Shown: positions 7,986 to 16,069, counted from the first letter of the stretch. The stretch is 32,226 nucleotides of DNA from Thiomargarita sp. (GCA_020721045.1 DYNN01000028.1:1-32226), one strand, 5' to 3'. Made by a program: numbers and translations. Notes: generated from the letters alone by a model not told the origin.

Positions 7986-8567
7986 ATGTCAATCAAACGT
8001 TGGATAAGTTACCTATTAACCCCTTTGGTAAAAATAACCCTCTCGTTATCCCCGCTACAAAGAATATGGGCTTATACCTGTTTACAAACTAAACTTAACA
8101 TTCAACTTCCATTACATATTGTAGTACTAAATTGCCCAGAAATTCGGGGAACAGGACGCATCAATTTAGGCGACAATCTTTACTTATATCGTGAATTATA
8201 TTTAGAAACGCAAGATATGGGAGAAATTATCATTGGCGATCATGTAGTAATTTCGCGCGGTGTTCACTTAGTGGCTTTCAACAAAATTCAAATCGGTCAT
8301 CACACCATGATCGGTGAATACACCAGTATTCGAGATGCAAATCATGATTTTAGCACCGGAAAACCCTTGCGTGATGCGGGACACAAAAGTGCACCTATTA
8401 TCATTGGACACAATGTGTGGATTGGGCGTGGCGTGACCATTTTAGCCGGTGTCACAATCGGCGATCATGCTGTCATCGGTGCTAATGCAGTCGTGACAAA
8501 ATCCATTCCTCCTTACGCGATTACCGTAGGTATTCCAGCGAAAGTGAAAAGTACTTTTAATCTTTAA
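7986..8567 (+). CDS. Hexapeptide-repeat O-acetyltransferase (WbbJ/NodL/Maa type)
   Basis: This 193-residue left-handed beta-helix acyltransferase probably transfers acetyl from acetyl-CoA to a sugar hydroxyl. The hexapeptide repeats run through about 80-175 (IIIGDHVVIS, IQIGHHTMIG, IIIGHNVWIG, VTIGDHAVIG). The catalytic His is expected at H120 in RDANHDFS, in the loop typical of the maltose/galactoside acetyltransferase group. The C-terminal GIPAKV is also typical of the family. An amphipathic N-terminal stretch (1-35) may touch the membrane. It follows the fusion gene by 17 bases and ends the cluster, so its likely substrate is the glycan made by that gene. Confidence 0.85.
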   Translation: MSIKRWISYLLTPLVKITLSLSPLQRIWAYTCLQTKLNIQLPLHIVVLNCPEIRGTGRINLGDNLYLYRELYLETQDMGEIIIGDHVVISRGVHLVAFNKIQIGHHTMIGEYTSIRDANHDFSTGKPLRDAGHKSAPIIIGHNVWIGRGVTILAGVTIGDHAVIGANAVVTKSIPPYAITVGIPAKVKSTFNL

Positions 8568-8591
8568 TATTAATCTAAGCCCGCGTAGGTC

Positions 8592-8674
8592 CAATAGCAT
8601 TAAGTTAAGGAAATTTCGCTTCCCCCTTTGCCAAAGGGGGATTGAGGGGGGATTTTTTATATTTCAATTACTTT
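8592..8674. repeat. MITE-like element, left part, interrupted by another repeat
   Basis: Bases 8592-8645 match 32173-32226 at all but two positions. The following 8646-8673 match the start of the window. The right end of the element, as seen at 41-93, is missing here and the sequence changes to a different palindrome at about 8676. A hairpin, cccccttt (8622-8629) with aaaggggg (8633-8640), is followed by a T run at 8653-8658, so this copy could also terminate the envelope cluster transcript. Confidence 0.7.
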
Positions 8675-8675
8675 C

Positions 8676-8771
8676 CTCGTTCCCACATGGCATGTGGGAA
8701 CGAGAAATATCTTATCTCGTTTATCTCGTTCCTACATGCCATGTAGGAATGCAGTCCAGACGCGCTGCGTC
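8676..8771. repeat. Tandem pair of CTCGTTCC palindromes
   Basis: The first palindrome is 8676-8704: a perfect 14-base arm (ctcgttcccacatg), one central base, and its complement. The second starts at 8725 with a close variant (ctcgttcctacatg), is palindromic over 8729-8749, and leads into gcagtccagacgcgctgcg at 8751-8769. From memory, similar ctcgttcc...ggaacgag repeats are scattered in genomes of filamentous sulfur bacteria and cyanobacteria; I could not check this. It appears to have replaced or entered the right half of the preceding element. Confidence 0.65.
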
Positions 8772-8879
8772 ATGAATTTTGTATGTCAATAACCTAATCA
8801 GCTAAAACACTACTGACGGAAACCCGCGATTTAATGCGGCGTTTGCACTATTTGTCCAAACTTTGCGTAGAACAAAATA

Positions 8880-9476
8880 TCATAAATCACAGTGATGCAA
8901 AGTCTCGTAATTTGGAATCAAAACATCATGTCGATGATAGACACCTTTTTCAGCTCCTTGATGACATTGATTACAATAGCTTAAGGATTTTACTTGTGGA
9001 TTATCTTCAACCATTTTGAAGGGCAACTTCCAATGCTTGTGAGCAATATAGGGAATTTCTGTGATGCGCATTGGAATTAATTTGTGATTCAACGAGTTGA
9101 TTAAACGATTAGCCAGTGGATAAGGAGAAAACTCTGCTGCATTATTGACTACATACTCGTTCAATTTCCGTTGAGTCATATCGTCCAATTCTGCATTTTC
9201 CCCAAAATGATCGGCTAGATTATTTATCATCTTTTGCCATGAAGCGATAGGTAATAACCCTGGTGGATAAGCAAAGTGGCAGCTACCACATTCTTCCTGA
9301 TAAGTTGCATTGGTAACTGGTATAACGTTTTGTCTCACGCTCATCCTCATTGCTTGCATCATCTGTTTACGTTCTTCATATCCATGACCCTGTGCATTTG
9401 CTAAATGACAAGTCATCAACAAGATAATTGCATAAGCACGCAAATAATCTAATACTATATTTTTTTCAGTTTTCAT
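8880..9476 (-). CDS. Exported dihaem cytochrome c (DHC type)
   Basis: This 198-residue periplasmic electron carrier has two haem-attachment motifs, CGSCH (63-67) and CNQCH (168-172). An N-terminal hydrophobic stretch (11-22) ends in ANA before Q29, a plausible signal cleavage site, though it begins with an unusually long charged MKTEKNIVLDYLR lead. The block after the first haem site (AYPPGLLPIASWQKMI...LADHFGENAELDD) and the RITEIPYIAHKHWK block are typical of the dihaem cytochrome c (DHC) family, which in other proteobacteria partners an oxygen-binding haem protein (SHP) and a cytochrome b. Neither partner is nearby. It lies 24 bases downstream of a Met/His-rich exported protein on the same strand, so the two probably form an operon. 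Confidence 0.85.
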   Translation of the reverse strand: MKTEKNIVLDYLRAYAIILLMTCHLANAQGHGYEERKQMMQAMRMSVRQNVIPVTNATYQEECGSCHFAYPPGLLPIASWQKMINNLADHFGENAELDDMTQRKLNEYVVNNAAEFSPYPLANRLINSLNHKLIPMRITEIPYIAHKHWKLPFKMVEDNPQVKSLSYCNQCHQGAEKGVYHRHDVLIPNYETLHHCDL

Positions 9477-9500
9477 GCGCTCGCTTTAAACCAGATTAAC

Positions 9501-10175
9501 TTAATCCATTTCTAGTTGGATTTGATGTTGAAGTAATTGGTCAAGTAGCAACTGTAATTCGTTGATACGTTGTTCTGTAGATTGTAGTTCAGTTCCTGCC
9601 ATTCCTTTCATCTTCTTCTGCATTTTTGCCATCATTTTTGTCATCATTTCATGCTCTCCTGCAGTACTCGACATATCGTGTTCTCCTGTAGTACTGGACA
9701 TATCGTGTTCCGTCATATCCATTGAGGAATTTTCATCGATCAAGCTCATCATTTCTTGCATGATTCTCAAATGTGAGCGTAAAAGTTTTTTACGTTCTTG
9801 TTTATCTTGCGTTTGTTCAATTTTTTGCAACAATTGACGCATTTCATACTCTTTACCCCGCATAGGCGTAACCGGTTTGTCTGGCATTGTATCAGTGGTT
9901 TGATGCTGCATCGCCGTAGATTCTTTCGCATTGAGTTTAGACAATTTTTCCGTCAAGTTGTTCATTGTATGTATCATGGTTTGCATTGTTTTTAACATCT
10001 CTTGCATTGTTTGCACTTCAAGTGATGTGTTTGTTTCTTGAACAGGTTTTGGTACTACAACTGACTCTGTTGTCATGGTTATCATCGCATCGTGTTGATG
10101 TGCTGTGGGAACTGCTAATGTGACTAATGGATTAGCCAAAATTAATACAGTAATAGTGGTAAGTGTGTATTTCAT
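9501..10175 (-). CDS. Exported Met/His-rich protein of unknown function
   Basis: The 224-residue protein has an N-terminal signal peptide (1-21, ending in TLA). The mature part is rich in Met, Gln, Glu and His and mostly helical or coiled-coil (54-85, 108-145, 178-222). Residues 151-193 are dense in Met and His (MDMTEHDMS, EHEMMTKMMAKMQ), a composition seen in periplasmic copper- or silver-binding proteins; metal binding is inference. Two copies of a nine-residue unit (EHDMSST, then T or A, then G) are encoded by a direct repeat. GGAAA about seven bases before the ATG supports the start. It precedes the dihaem cytochrome gene, so a shared periplasmic role is plausible. No known family recognised. 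Confidence 0.7.
   Translation of the reverse strand: MKYTLTTITVLILANPLVTLAVPTAHQHDAMITMTTESVVVPKPVQETNTSLEVQTMQEMLKTMQTMIHTMNNLTEKLSKLNAKESTAMQHQTTDTMPDKPVTPMRGKEYEMRQLLQKIEQTQDKQERKKLLRSHLRIMQEMMSLIDENSSMDMTEHDMSSTTGEHDMSSTAGEHEMMTKMMAKMQKKMKGMAGTELQSTEQRINELQLLLDQLLQHQIQLEMD
9657..9710. repeat. Two 27-base tandem repeats inside the Met/His-rich gene
   Basis: Units 9657-9683 and 9684-9710 differ at only two bases. On the minus strand they encode EHDMSSTTG and EHDMSSTAG in frame. This indicates a recent in-frame duplication and a site where copy number could change by slippage. Confidence 0.8.
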
Positions 10176-10561
10176 TTCAATTTTCCTGCATTATTAAGGT
10201 ATAGTAATTAGCGTCCAATGAGTTTTGTAGATTGGATCACGCATAATATCAAAATGTACGCATCAAGCTTGACTAACATGCTCATTTTTTTAGTCTCACT
10301 TTAAAATTAAACCGCATTTACGGTCTATTACATTTCTAAAATCTCTCCGTATTTTTATAAATTCCGGTAAATACAGGCTCATCAGTATAGCAAAATTTTC
10401 TGCGTTTACAATAGACCGCAACTGCGGTATAACACATTTCAAAAACAGCTATCCTTTTGATTTTTTTAATATAATCTATTATAGTAGAAAAATTAAAATA
10501 TAATACATAAGGTATAATCTTACAGAGCGCAATAGCTGTGCCCTATAGCTCTTCATAAATC
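10176..10561. other. Gene-free AT-rich stretch holding an inverted-repeat element
   Basis: The 386 bases lie upstream of the minus-strand Met/His-rich gene and downstream of the adenylate cyclase gene. They contain a 118-base inverted-repeat element (10311-10428), listed separately. Elsewhere I see only AT-rich sequence that could include the promoter for 9501-10175; no gene or tRNA is visible. Confidence 0.6.
10311..10428. repeat. Small inverted-repeat element with palindromic ends
   Basis: The left arm accgcatttacggtctatt (10311-10329) and right arm aatagaccgcaactgcggt (10410-10428) are reverse complements with two mismatches over 19 bases. The tip of the right arm is itself a palindrome (accgca-ac-tgcggt), and that of the left arm nearly so. 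The 80 bases between are AT-rich and non-coding. The layout fits a tiny non-autonomous mobile element or a structured regulatory region; I see no second copy in the window. Confidence 0.55.
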
Positions 10562-11767
10562 TCATAAAATCAGCGCAAAGACCCGTATTGGTTCAGCTTT
10601 ACCTTTGACTTTGATTCGACGTTCTTGATGAGTCGCTGGATGTAAAGCTTGATAAACTGTTTCAGAAATTAATACTTCATCACGTGTGGCAATATCGCAA
10701 ATTCGTTTGGCAGTATTGACGGTATCACCAATGATATCATAGGTTTTCATTTTATTACTGCCTAGTAACCCTTCAACTAATAAGCCCGTGTGAATGCCAA
10801 TACCAATGCCTAATCCGTATTGATTCAGTTGTTGACTAATGATCTGTTTTAACTGGATCGCAGTCGGTACTGCACTCTTAACTGTTTGAAAGACAATCAT
10901 AATTTCATCACCGGTTAATTTTACTTTAATCGCATCAGAATGTTCCCAACACCGTTCAGCAATTTCACAATAACCATTGATCATCGCAACTACTTTTTCT
11001 GGCGATTGTGATTCACTCCATTGGGTAAATCCACGAATATCCATGAATAATACTGTGCGTTCCCGACGATTAAGACTTAAACTGCTGGGATCAGCCACTG
11101 CCATCGCTAAAATATTTTTGCCTAATAACCATTCAGAATAACGGCGTAATTGTTGACTGGTTTGTTTTAATAATTGAAGAAAAATTTCGGCGTTACGGTG
11201 TGCAATTCCAGTCATAACGCCCATAAAGTTGATCGTTAAAGCAAGGAATAGGTGACCATCTTGGATAAAAAACGTGGTAGCTAGTGAATAACTGGTTTCA
11301 GTTAAAATTTCATATATCCAATACATGACAAGTAAGATATTGGTTCTAATTATGTTTTCTAATATAATTAAGTTGTTGGCGAGATGTGTGGGCGTATGTA
11401 AACGTAGTTGTTGTATGATGCCAATCGTGAGTGCAAATCCCCAAAATGCAATGTGATAGAGGCTGTGAAAAAAATCGAGTTCTCCACTGAGCATTTCAAT
11501 TGTAGTGTATAAAGTCGGTACAATCAGATTGCCTATCAAGGGTTTAGGATTGCCTGCGAATTGCCAACTACCCAAAAAATAAGCTTGGATCATTGTTGCG
11601 CTTAGTAAAACATATAAACTAGGTTCATACAAATAGTCTTGTGGTCCGCGTATCAACAATTCTAACAAAATATTGGCAATAGGAAAATAAGCAGTATTAG
11701 TGAAAAATTCTTGGATAATCTTATTGTTACGTGTACCATGTAAGCATTTATCAATGTCAATTGTCAT
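10562..11767 (-). CDS. Membrane-bound class III adenylate cyclase
   Basis: This 401-residue enzyme would make cyclic AMP from ATP at the inner membrane. Residues about 25-195 contain about six hydrophobic segments without a recognised sensory family. After a short linker (about 196-230), the catalytic domain fills 233-401. The key residues are present: metal-binding D243 (FMDIRGFT) and D287 (LTGDE), adenine-selecting K283 and D344 (TYDIIGD), and transition-state N351 and R355 (VNTAKR). The Lys/Asp pair favours adenylate over guanylate cyclase. The polytopic N-terminus suggests it senses a membrane or small-molecule signal. No cAMP-binding protein is adjacent. It is divergent from dcd and is transcribed toward the inverted-repeat element. 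Confidence 0.9.
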   Translation of the reverse strand: MTIDIDKCLHGTRNNKIIQEFFTNTAYFPIANILLELLIRGPQDYLYEPSLYVLLSATMIQAYFLGSWQFAGNPKPLIGNLIVPTLYTTIEMLSGELDFFHSLYHIAFWGFALTIGIIQQLRLHTPTHLANNLIILENIIRTNILLVMYWIYEILTETSYSLATTFFIQDGHLFLALTINFMGVMTGIAHRNAEIFLQLLKQTSQQLRRYSEWLLGKNILAMAVADPSSLSLNRRERTVLFMDIRGFTQWSESQSPEKVVAMINGYCEIAERCWEHSDAIKVKLTGDEIMIVFQTVKSAVPTAIQLKQIISQQLNQYGLGIGIGIHTGLLVEGLLGSNKMKTYDIIGDTVNTAKRICDIATRDEVLISETVYQALHPATHQERRIKVKGKAEPIRVFALIL

Positions 11768-11902
11768 TATTTCGTCCTAACCGCTATGCGGTGCTTATTT
11801 TATATTCACAGTTCAAGATAATTGTAACGATTCGCGCTTAATCTAAACTTAAATGGTAGAATAATTACCCTCATTTATCATTGAAACCGTTAAATATTCC
11901 AT

Positions 11903-12469
11903 ATGAGCATTAAATCTGATAAATGGATTCGTCACATGGTAACTTCTTATCAAATGATTGAGCCGTTTGAATCTTATCAAATAAAACATAATTCCACGGG
12001 TAAAGTTATTTCTTATGGTACATCTAGTTATGGCTATGATGTGCGTTGCGCGCGTGAATTTAAAATATTTACTAATATCAATTCGTCTATTGTAGACCCC
12101 AAAAATTTTGATGCAAATAATTTTGTCGATATTGTCGCCGATGTTTGCATTATTCCACCCAATTCTTTTGCGTTAGCGCGTAGTGTGGAATATTTTAAAA
12201 TCCCGCGTGATGTGTTGGTAGTGTGTGTTGGTAAATCTACTTATGCACGTATGGGTATTGTTGTTAATACCACGCCGTTAGAGCCTGAATGGCATGGACA
12301 CATTACTTTAGAATTTTCAAATACGACACCTTTACCGGCAAAAATTTATGCTAATGAAGGCGTTGCGCAACTTTTATTTTTTGGCAGCGATGAAATTTGT
12401 GAAACTTCTTACGCAGATCGTCAAGGAAAGTATCAGGGGCAAACTGGAGTGACTTTACCCAAGTCTTAA
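11903..12469 (+). CDS. dcd: dCTP deaminase
   Basis: The cytoplasmic enzyme deaminates dCTP to dUTP, the main route to dTTP in many Gram-negative bacteria. The protein is 188 residues, close to E. coli Dcd (193). The nucleotide-binding GKSTYARMG (110-118, with S112 and R116) and catalytic Glu E137 in [13 protein letters not shown] (133-145) are intact. The C-terminal tail [13 protein letters not shown] is the segment that closes over the nucleotide in this trimeric family. No clear ribosome-binding site precedes the ATG. hemC starts seven bases after its stop codon, so the two are likely co-transcribed. Confidence 0.95.
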   Translation: MSIKSDKWIRHMVTSYQMIEPFESYQIKHNSTGKVISYGTSSYGYDVRCAREFKIFTNINSSIVDPKNFDANNFVDIVADVCIIPPNSFALARSVEYFKIPRDVLVVCVGKSTYARMGIVVNTTPLEPEWHGHITLEFSNTTPLPAKIYANEGVAQLLFFGSDEICETSYADRQGKYQGQTGVTLPKS

Positions 12470-12476
12470 ATATATT

Positions 12477-13406
12477 ATGAAAAACAATTTATTACGTATT
12501 GCAACGCGTAAAAGTCCATTGGCTTTATGGCAAGCAGAGCATGTCCGTCAGGCATTACAAGCAATTCATACCCATATTACCATTGAATTGGTCGAAATGA
12601 CTACGCAAGGTGATAAGATTTTAGATACACCTTTGGCAAAAATTGGTGGAAAAGGTTTGTTTGTTAAAGAATTAGAGCAAGGATTGTTGCAAAAACAAGC
12701 AGATATCGCAGTGCATTCAATGAAAGATGTACCGGTAGAATTTCCCACTGGTTTAACATTAGCCGTGATCATGCAGCGAGAAGAACCTTACGATGCTTTT
12801 GTATCCAATCAATATGCGCAATTAACTGATTTACCTCAAAATGCAGTTGTTGGTACTGCCAGTTTACGACGACAAACACAGTTATTGGCTTTACGCCCTG
12901 ATTTACAAATTCGCACTTTACGGGGCAATGTTGGTACACGTTTAAATAAATTAGATCAAGGCGAGTTTGATGCGATTATTTTAGCTGCTGCGGGTTTAAT
13001 CCGTTTAGGTTTGCAACAGCGTATTCGACAATTATTATTACCAAACATGATGTTACCCGCGATTGGGCAAGGTGCGATTGGAATTGAGTGTCGTAGTGAT
13101 GATGTAGAAACGCAAACATTAATTTCACCTTTAAACGATTATCATACTCAACAACGAGTTAAAGCAGAACGTGCAATTAACCGTCGTTTGGGCGGAAGTT
13201 GCCAAGTGCCTATTGGTGGATTTGCACAAATTATAGACGAACAGCTTGTTTTAAAAGGGTTAGTTGGTGATATACAAGGCACAAAATTATTGTTTGCTGA
13301 AATGAAAGGCACTATGGAAATGGCAGAACAAATAGGAAATGATGTAGCACAATCACTATTAGATCAAGGTGCTGCTGAATTATTGGCGTTATATCAATCA
13401 GAGTGA
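12477..13406 (+). CDS. hemC: Porphobilinogen deaminase (hydroxymethylbilane synthase)
   Basis: The enzyme condenses four porphobilinogen molecules to hydroxymethylbilane in tetrapyrrole synthesis. The 309-residue protein keeps catalytic D84 (SMKDVP) and C242 (GGSCQVPIG), which holds the dipyrromethane cofactor, at the same numbers as in E. coli. The arginine-rich substrate pocket ([10 protein letters not shown] at 10-19, [10 protein letters not shown] at 127-136, [10 protein letters not shown] at 147-156) is also intact. In many gammaproteobacteria hemD follows hemC, but here the next gene is an smr gene after an 88-base gap, so hemD is elsewhere. Confidence 0.96.
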   Translation: MKNNLLRIATRKSPLALWQAEHVRQALQAIHTHITIELVEMTTQGDKILDTPLAKIGGKGLFVKELEQGLLQKQADIAVHSMKDVPVEFPTGLTLAVIMQREEPYDAFVSNQYAQLTDLPQNAVVGTASLRRQTQLLALRPDLQIRTLRGNVGTRLNKLDQGEFDAIILAAAGLIRLGLQQRIRQLLLPNMMLPAIGQGAIGIECRSDDVETQTLISPLNDYHTQQRVKAERAINRRLGGSCQVPIGGFAQIIDEQLVLKGLVGDIQGTKLLFAEMKGTMEMAEQIGNDVAQSLLDQGAAELLALYQSE

Positions 13407-13494
13407 TAGAAAAAATCTACGAAACTTGGTAATCTTGTAATAATTAAATGTTTCGGTTCGTTTGCATCCATTTTGAAAGATTATGTATTAGTCT

Positions 13495-14049
13495 GTGAAA
13501 ATTAAGAAAGATGAAGAAGAGGATATTTCATTATTTCGCCAAGCAATGCAAGATGTGAATCCATTGGTGTGCGATGTTGTGCCATTAACCAAATCACAAC
13601 CTTATCCTTATCCCAAACAACGGCGTGCTGATGAATTGCAAGTGCGTTATGATATGTTGTCTGATCATTACGATCCGGCAGAATTAGAAACCGGTGAAGA
13701 ATTATTATTTGCACGCCCCGGGGTACAACACACATTATTGCACAAACTGCGACGTGGTCAATTGAGTATTAAAGTCGAATTGGATTTACATGGTATGATT
13801 GTACCCGTTGCCCGCATTGCTGTTGCCCGTTTTCTTGGGTATTGTTGTGCTAACGGTGTTCGTTGTGCCCGCATTGTGCACGGTAAAGGATATGGTTCTT
13901 GGCAAAAACAACCGGTTTTAAAAGCAAAAGTCAACAAATGGTTGCAACAAAGAGAAGAGGTATTAGCCTTTTGTTCAGCACGTCCTGTTGATGGAGGTAC
14001 CGGCGCTATCTATGTCTTGATTAAACAGAAACGTTTACACAAAACTTAG
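13495..14049 (+). CDS. Smr-domain protein (SmrA/SmrB type)
   Basis: The 184-residue cytoplasmic protein has a C-terminal Smr domain (about 93-178): DLHG at 97-100, HGKG at 129-132 and GGTGAIYVLIK at 167-177. The N-terminal 90 residues are charged, with a short FARPGVQHTLLHKLRRG segment typical of the proteobacterial SmrA/SmrB group. SmrB in E. coli is an endonuclease that cuts mRNA between collided ribosomes; SmrA is a related nuclease. I cannot separate the two by eye. The start is GTG, since the in-frame ATG at 13483 is followed two codons later by a stop. It ends before a large hairpin facing the def gene. Confidence 0.85.
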   Translation: MKIKKDEEEDISLFRQAMQDVNPLVCDVVPLTKSQPYPYPKQRRADELQVRYDMLSDHYDPAELETGEELLFARPGVQHTLLHKLRRGQLSIKVELDLHGMIVPVARIAVARFLGYCCANGVRCARIVHGKGYGSWQKQPVLKAKVNKWLQQREEVLAFCSARPVDGGTGAIYVLIKQKRLHKT

Positions 14050-14052
14050 GAT

Positions 14053-14114
14053 AACATGAGTGTGGCAGTTGCGTCATAACCCATTTTCATGCGGTGTATG
14101 ACGCTGCTCATGTT
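14053..14114. terminator. Long two-part hairpin between convergent smr and def
   Basis: Outer arms aacatgag (14053-14060) and ctcatgtt (14107-14114), and inner arms gcgtcata (14071-14078) and tatgacgc (14097-14104), pair perfectly with asymmetric internal loops. A T-rich stretch follows. It lies between two convergent genes, so it probably works as a bidirectional terminator, though the T run is not ideal. Confidence 0.55.
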
Positions 14115-14141
14115 TCTTGCTTTATTTATATCAACCTCATG

Positions 14142-14642
14142 TTATTTATAAACTTTACGCTTAAATAAATCATGACGACGACTCACTAAGCGATCGATAA
14201 ATAACATACCATCTAGGTGATCTACTTCATGCTGAACGACTCGCGCTTCATAATCGTCCATTTCATACTCATGCTGTTCACCGTATTCATCCTGTGCAAC
14301 CAATTGAATAGAGTGAGCACGTATGACATTACCGGTATAATCAGGCACTGACATGCAGCCTTCGCGCCCGACTTTAAAACCTTCCCATTTGGTGATTTCT
14401 GGATTAATCAAAACTAAACGCCCATGTTGTTTAATTTTGGGTTTAGCTGAAACATCAATAATCACAATCTGTTCAAAAATGCCCACTTGAGGTGCAGCAA
14501 TACCCACGCTACCATGTCCTGCACGCATTGTTTCTTCTAAATCAGCAATAATAATACGCAATCTGTCGTCAAATTCAGTGACAGGCGCAGCAATATTTTT
14601 TAACCGCACATCTGGATAAGTTAAAATGTTGAGAATAGCCAT
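14142..14642 (-). CDS. def: Peptide deformylase
   Basis: The metalloenzyme removes the formyl group from the N-terminal Met of new proteins. The protein is 166 residues (E. coli 169). All three motifs are present: SVGIAAPQ (45-52), EGCMS (94-98) and HEVDH (138-142), giving metal ligands C96, H138 and H142 and catalytic E139. The start codon overlaps the stop of the upstream ACT-domain gene by one base, indicating coupled translation. def is commonly paired with fmt, which is not in this window. Confidence 0.96.
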   Translation of the reverse strand: MAILNILTYPDVRLKNIAAPVTEFDDRLRIIIADLEETMRAGHGSVGIAAPQVGIFEQIVIIDVSAKPKIKQHGRLVLINPEITKWEGFKVGREGCMSVPDYTGNVIRAHSIQLVAQDEYGEQHEYEMDDYEARVVQHEVDHLDGMLFIDRLVSRRHDLFKRKVYK

Positions 14643-15172
14643 TACATTACCAAAATTTCAATAGGTTCAAGTTGTACTTTTAAATCAGGTTGTTGTGTCG
14701 TTAATAATTGTTGTAATGCATCTTCAAGGACTTTAATGCCTAGTGTAGCGATACCTTCTATGTGCATGATATAAAACGGTTCTTTGGCACTACCACCGAC
14801 ATCAGATTCCAAATCTAAAATATTCAAACCCGCTTCCGCAAGTACACTGGTCACTTGGGCAACAATACCCGCGCGATCAGCACCATGTACGCTGATACGC
14901 ACTTCGGGTTCAATATGGTGATGTAATTGTCCTTCAATTGGCGTAAGGTGTAAATGTAGTTGTAACTTTGTAATTACAGGCTGTAACAATTGTTCTAATG
15001 CTTCAATCGATAGCGTACAATTAACCATTAACATCATAGTAAAATTACCGCCTAAACGTAACATTGACGCTTCACCTAAATTACATTTACCTTCGTATAA
15101 AGCCGTGGTAACTTGTGCGACAATACCCTGTTGATCTTTACCGACCAACGTTAACATAAACCAATGTGACAT
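14642..15172 (-). CDS. Double ACT-domain regulator, GcvR-like
   Basis: The protein has two ACT domains (about 5-75 and 90-165 counted from this start). Both carry the DRAGIVAQVT-type loop: KDQQGIVAQVT in the first and ADRAGIVAQVT in the second. It resembles the glycine-cleavage repressor GcvR of E. coli, which sequesters GcvA rather than binding DNA. A longer reading frame begins at 15223, but GGGAG shortly before 15172 and the family start MSHWFMLTLVG favour this ATG, giving 176 residues. No glycine-cleavage gene is in the window, so regulation of that system is not supported by context. Its stop overlaps the def start. Confidence 0.8.
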   Translation of the reverse strand: MSHWFMLTLVGKDQQGIVAQVTTALYEGKCNLGEASMLRLGGNFTMMLMVNCTLSIEALEQLLQPVITKLQLHLHLTPIEGQLHHHIEPEVRISVHGADRAGIVAQVTSVLAEAGLNILDLESDVGGSAKEPFYIMHIEGIATLGIKVLEDALQQLLTTQQPDLKVQLEPIEILVM

Positions 15173-15270
15173 AATTGACTCCCAACAATGATGATTATCT
15201 AATAAATTTTCTACCATACCCAATGAATGTGATATGATTTCACTCTAGGCTAATTCTTTTGATGGATGTT

Positions 15271-15840
15271 ATGAAACTTTTATACGATTTTTTTCCGATT
15301 TTACTTTTTTTCATCAGCTACAAATTTTTCGATATTTACGTAGCCACGGGCGTGGCAATTGTTGCCTCTTTTGTTCAAGTTGGCTGGTTTTGGGTGCAAC
15401 ATCGACGCGTTGAAAATATGCATTTAATTACCCTTGCCCTAATTGCAGTCTTGGGTGGTGCTACATTACTATTACACGATGATACGTTTATCAAATGGAA
15501 ACCAACTGTGGTGAATTGGGCATTTGGTCTCGCTTTTTTGGGCAGTCAGTTTATTGGCAAAAAGCCGATTGTGCAACGGATGATGGAAACAAATATTAAA
15601 TTGACAACCGATCACATTTGGACCCGTTTGAATTTGACTTGGGCATTATTTTTTATTATTTTGGGATTTGTTAATTTATATGTGGCATTTAATTTTGATA
15701 CCGACACATGGGTCAATTTTAAATTATTTGGTATGTTGGGCATTACATTCTTATTTGTGATTGCGCAAAGCGTTTATTTAATGCGTTATATGGTGCCAGA
15801 AGACGAATCTGAATCTAAGGTAGAAAAGTTGAATTCATAA
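15271..15840 (+). CDS. yciB: YciB/IspZ inner-membrane septation protein
   Basis: This polytopic inner-membrane protein of about 189 residues is linked to cell-envelope and division integrity. It begins with the family signature [18 protein letters not shown] and has five hydrophobic segments. Characteristic internal motifs are [31 protein letters not shown] and WVNFKLFG. I chose ATG 15271 because it matches the usual MK(F/L)LxDFFP start; ATG 15262 and TTG 15259 are also in frame. It is divergent from the GcvR-like gene with a gap under 100 bases. A small metal chaperone gene follows by 12 bases. Confidence 0.93.
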   Translation: MKLLYDFFPILLFFISYKFFDIYVATGVAIVASFVQVGWFWVQHRRVENMHLITLALIAVLGGATLLLHDDTFIKWKPTVVNWAFGLAFLGSQFIGKKPIVQRMMETNIKLTTDHIWTRLNLTWALFFIILGFVNLYVAFNFDTDTWVNFKLFGMLGITFLFVIAQSVYLMRYMVPEDESESKVEKLNS

Positions 15841-15852
15841 AAGGAGTTAAAT

Positions 15853-16047
15853 ATGCAATTTTCTGTAGAAAACGTTAAATGTGGTGGATGTGTAAAAACC
15901 ATTCAAAATAGTTTAGCTAAAGTAACTGGTGTAACGAGTGTAACTGTTGAACAAGGACAAGGTTTAGTGACGGTAGAAGGTGAAGGTTTTACAAAAGAAC
16001 AATTAGTCACTTTGTTGGCTGGTTTGGGATATCCTGAAAAAGTTTAG
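15853..16047 (+). CDS. Heavy-metal-associated (HMA) copper-chaperone-like protein
   Basis: This 64-residue cytoplasmic protein consists of a single HMA fold. The metal site is C10-G-G-C13 in VKCGGCVKTI, followed by the VTSVTVEQGQGLVTVEG strand pair. It resembles CopZ-type chaperones, which deliver Cu(I) to P-type ATPases, but has VKCGGC in place of the common GMTCxxC, so the metal is not certain. AAAGGAG sits a few bases before the ATG and is among the strongest ribosome-binding sites here. No copper ATPase is present in the window. Confidence 0.88.
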   Translation: MQFSVENVKCGGCVKTIQNSLAKVTGVTSVTVEQGQGLVTVEGEGFTKEQLVTLLAGLGYPEKV

Positions 16048-16069
16048 TTTCACAATTTGATGATAAAAC

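Larger units (their letters stand above)
8568..8879. other. Gene-free stretch made mostly of repeats
   Basis: The 312 bases between the acetyltransferase and the dihaem cytochrome hold the left part of the MITE-like element (8592-8674) and then a different pair of palindromes (8676-8771). The remaining bases up to 8879 show no convincing gene, RNA or promoter. A short reading frame at 8834 lies mostly over the cytochrome gene and is not credible. Confidence 0.7.

Noticed and set aside
8834-9019. Short plus-strand reading frame over the start of the repeat-free region
   Set aside because: It overlaps the dihaem cytochrome gene on the other strand, has no ribosome-binding site and no recognisable domain.
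13407-13494. Possible terminator or missing hemD after hemC
   Set aside because: Only a 6-base stem with a very large loop can be drawn, and no hemD-like frame fits in 88 bases.
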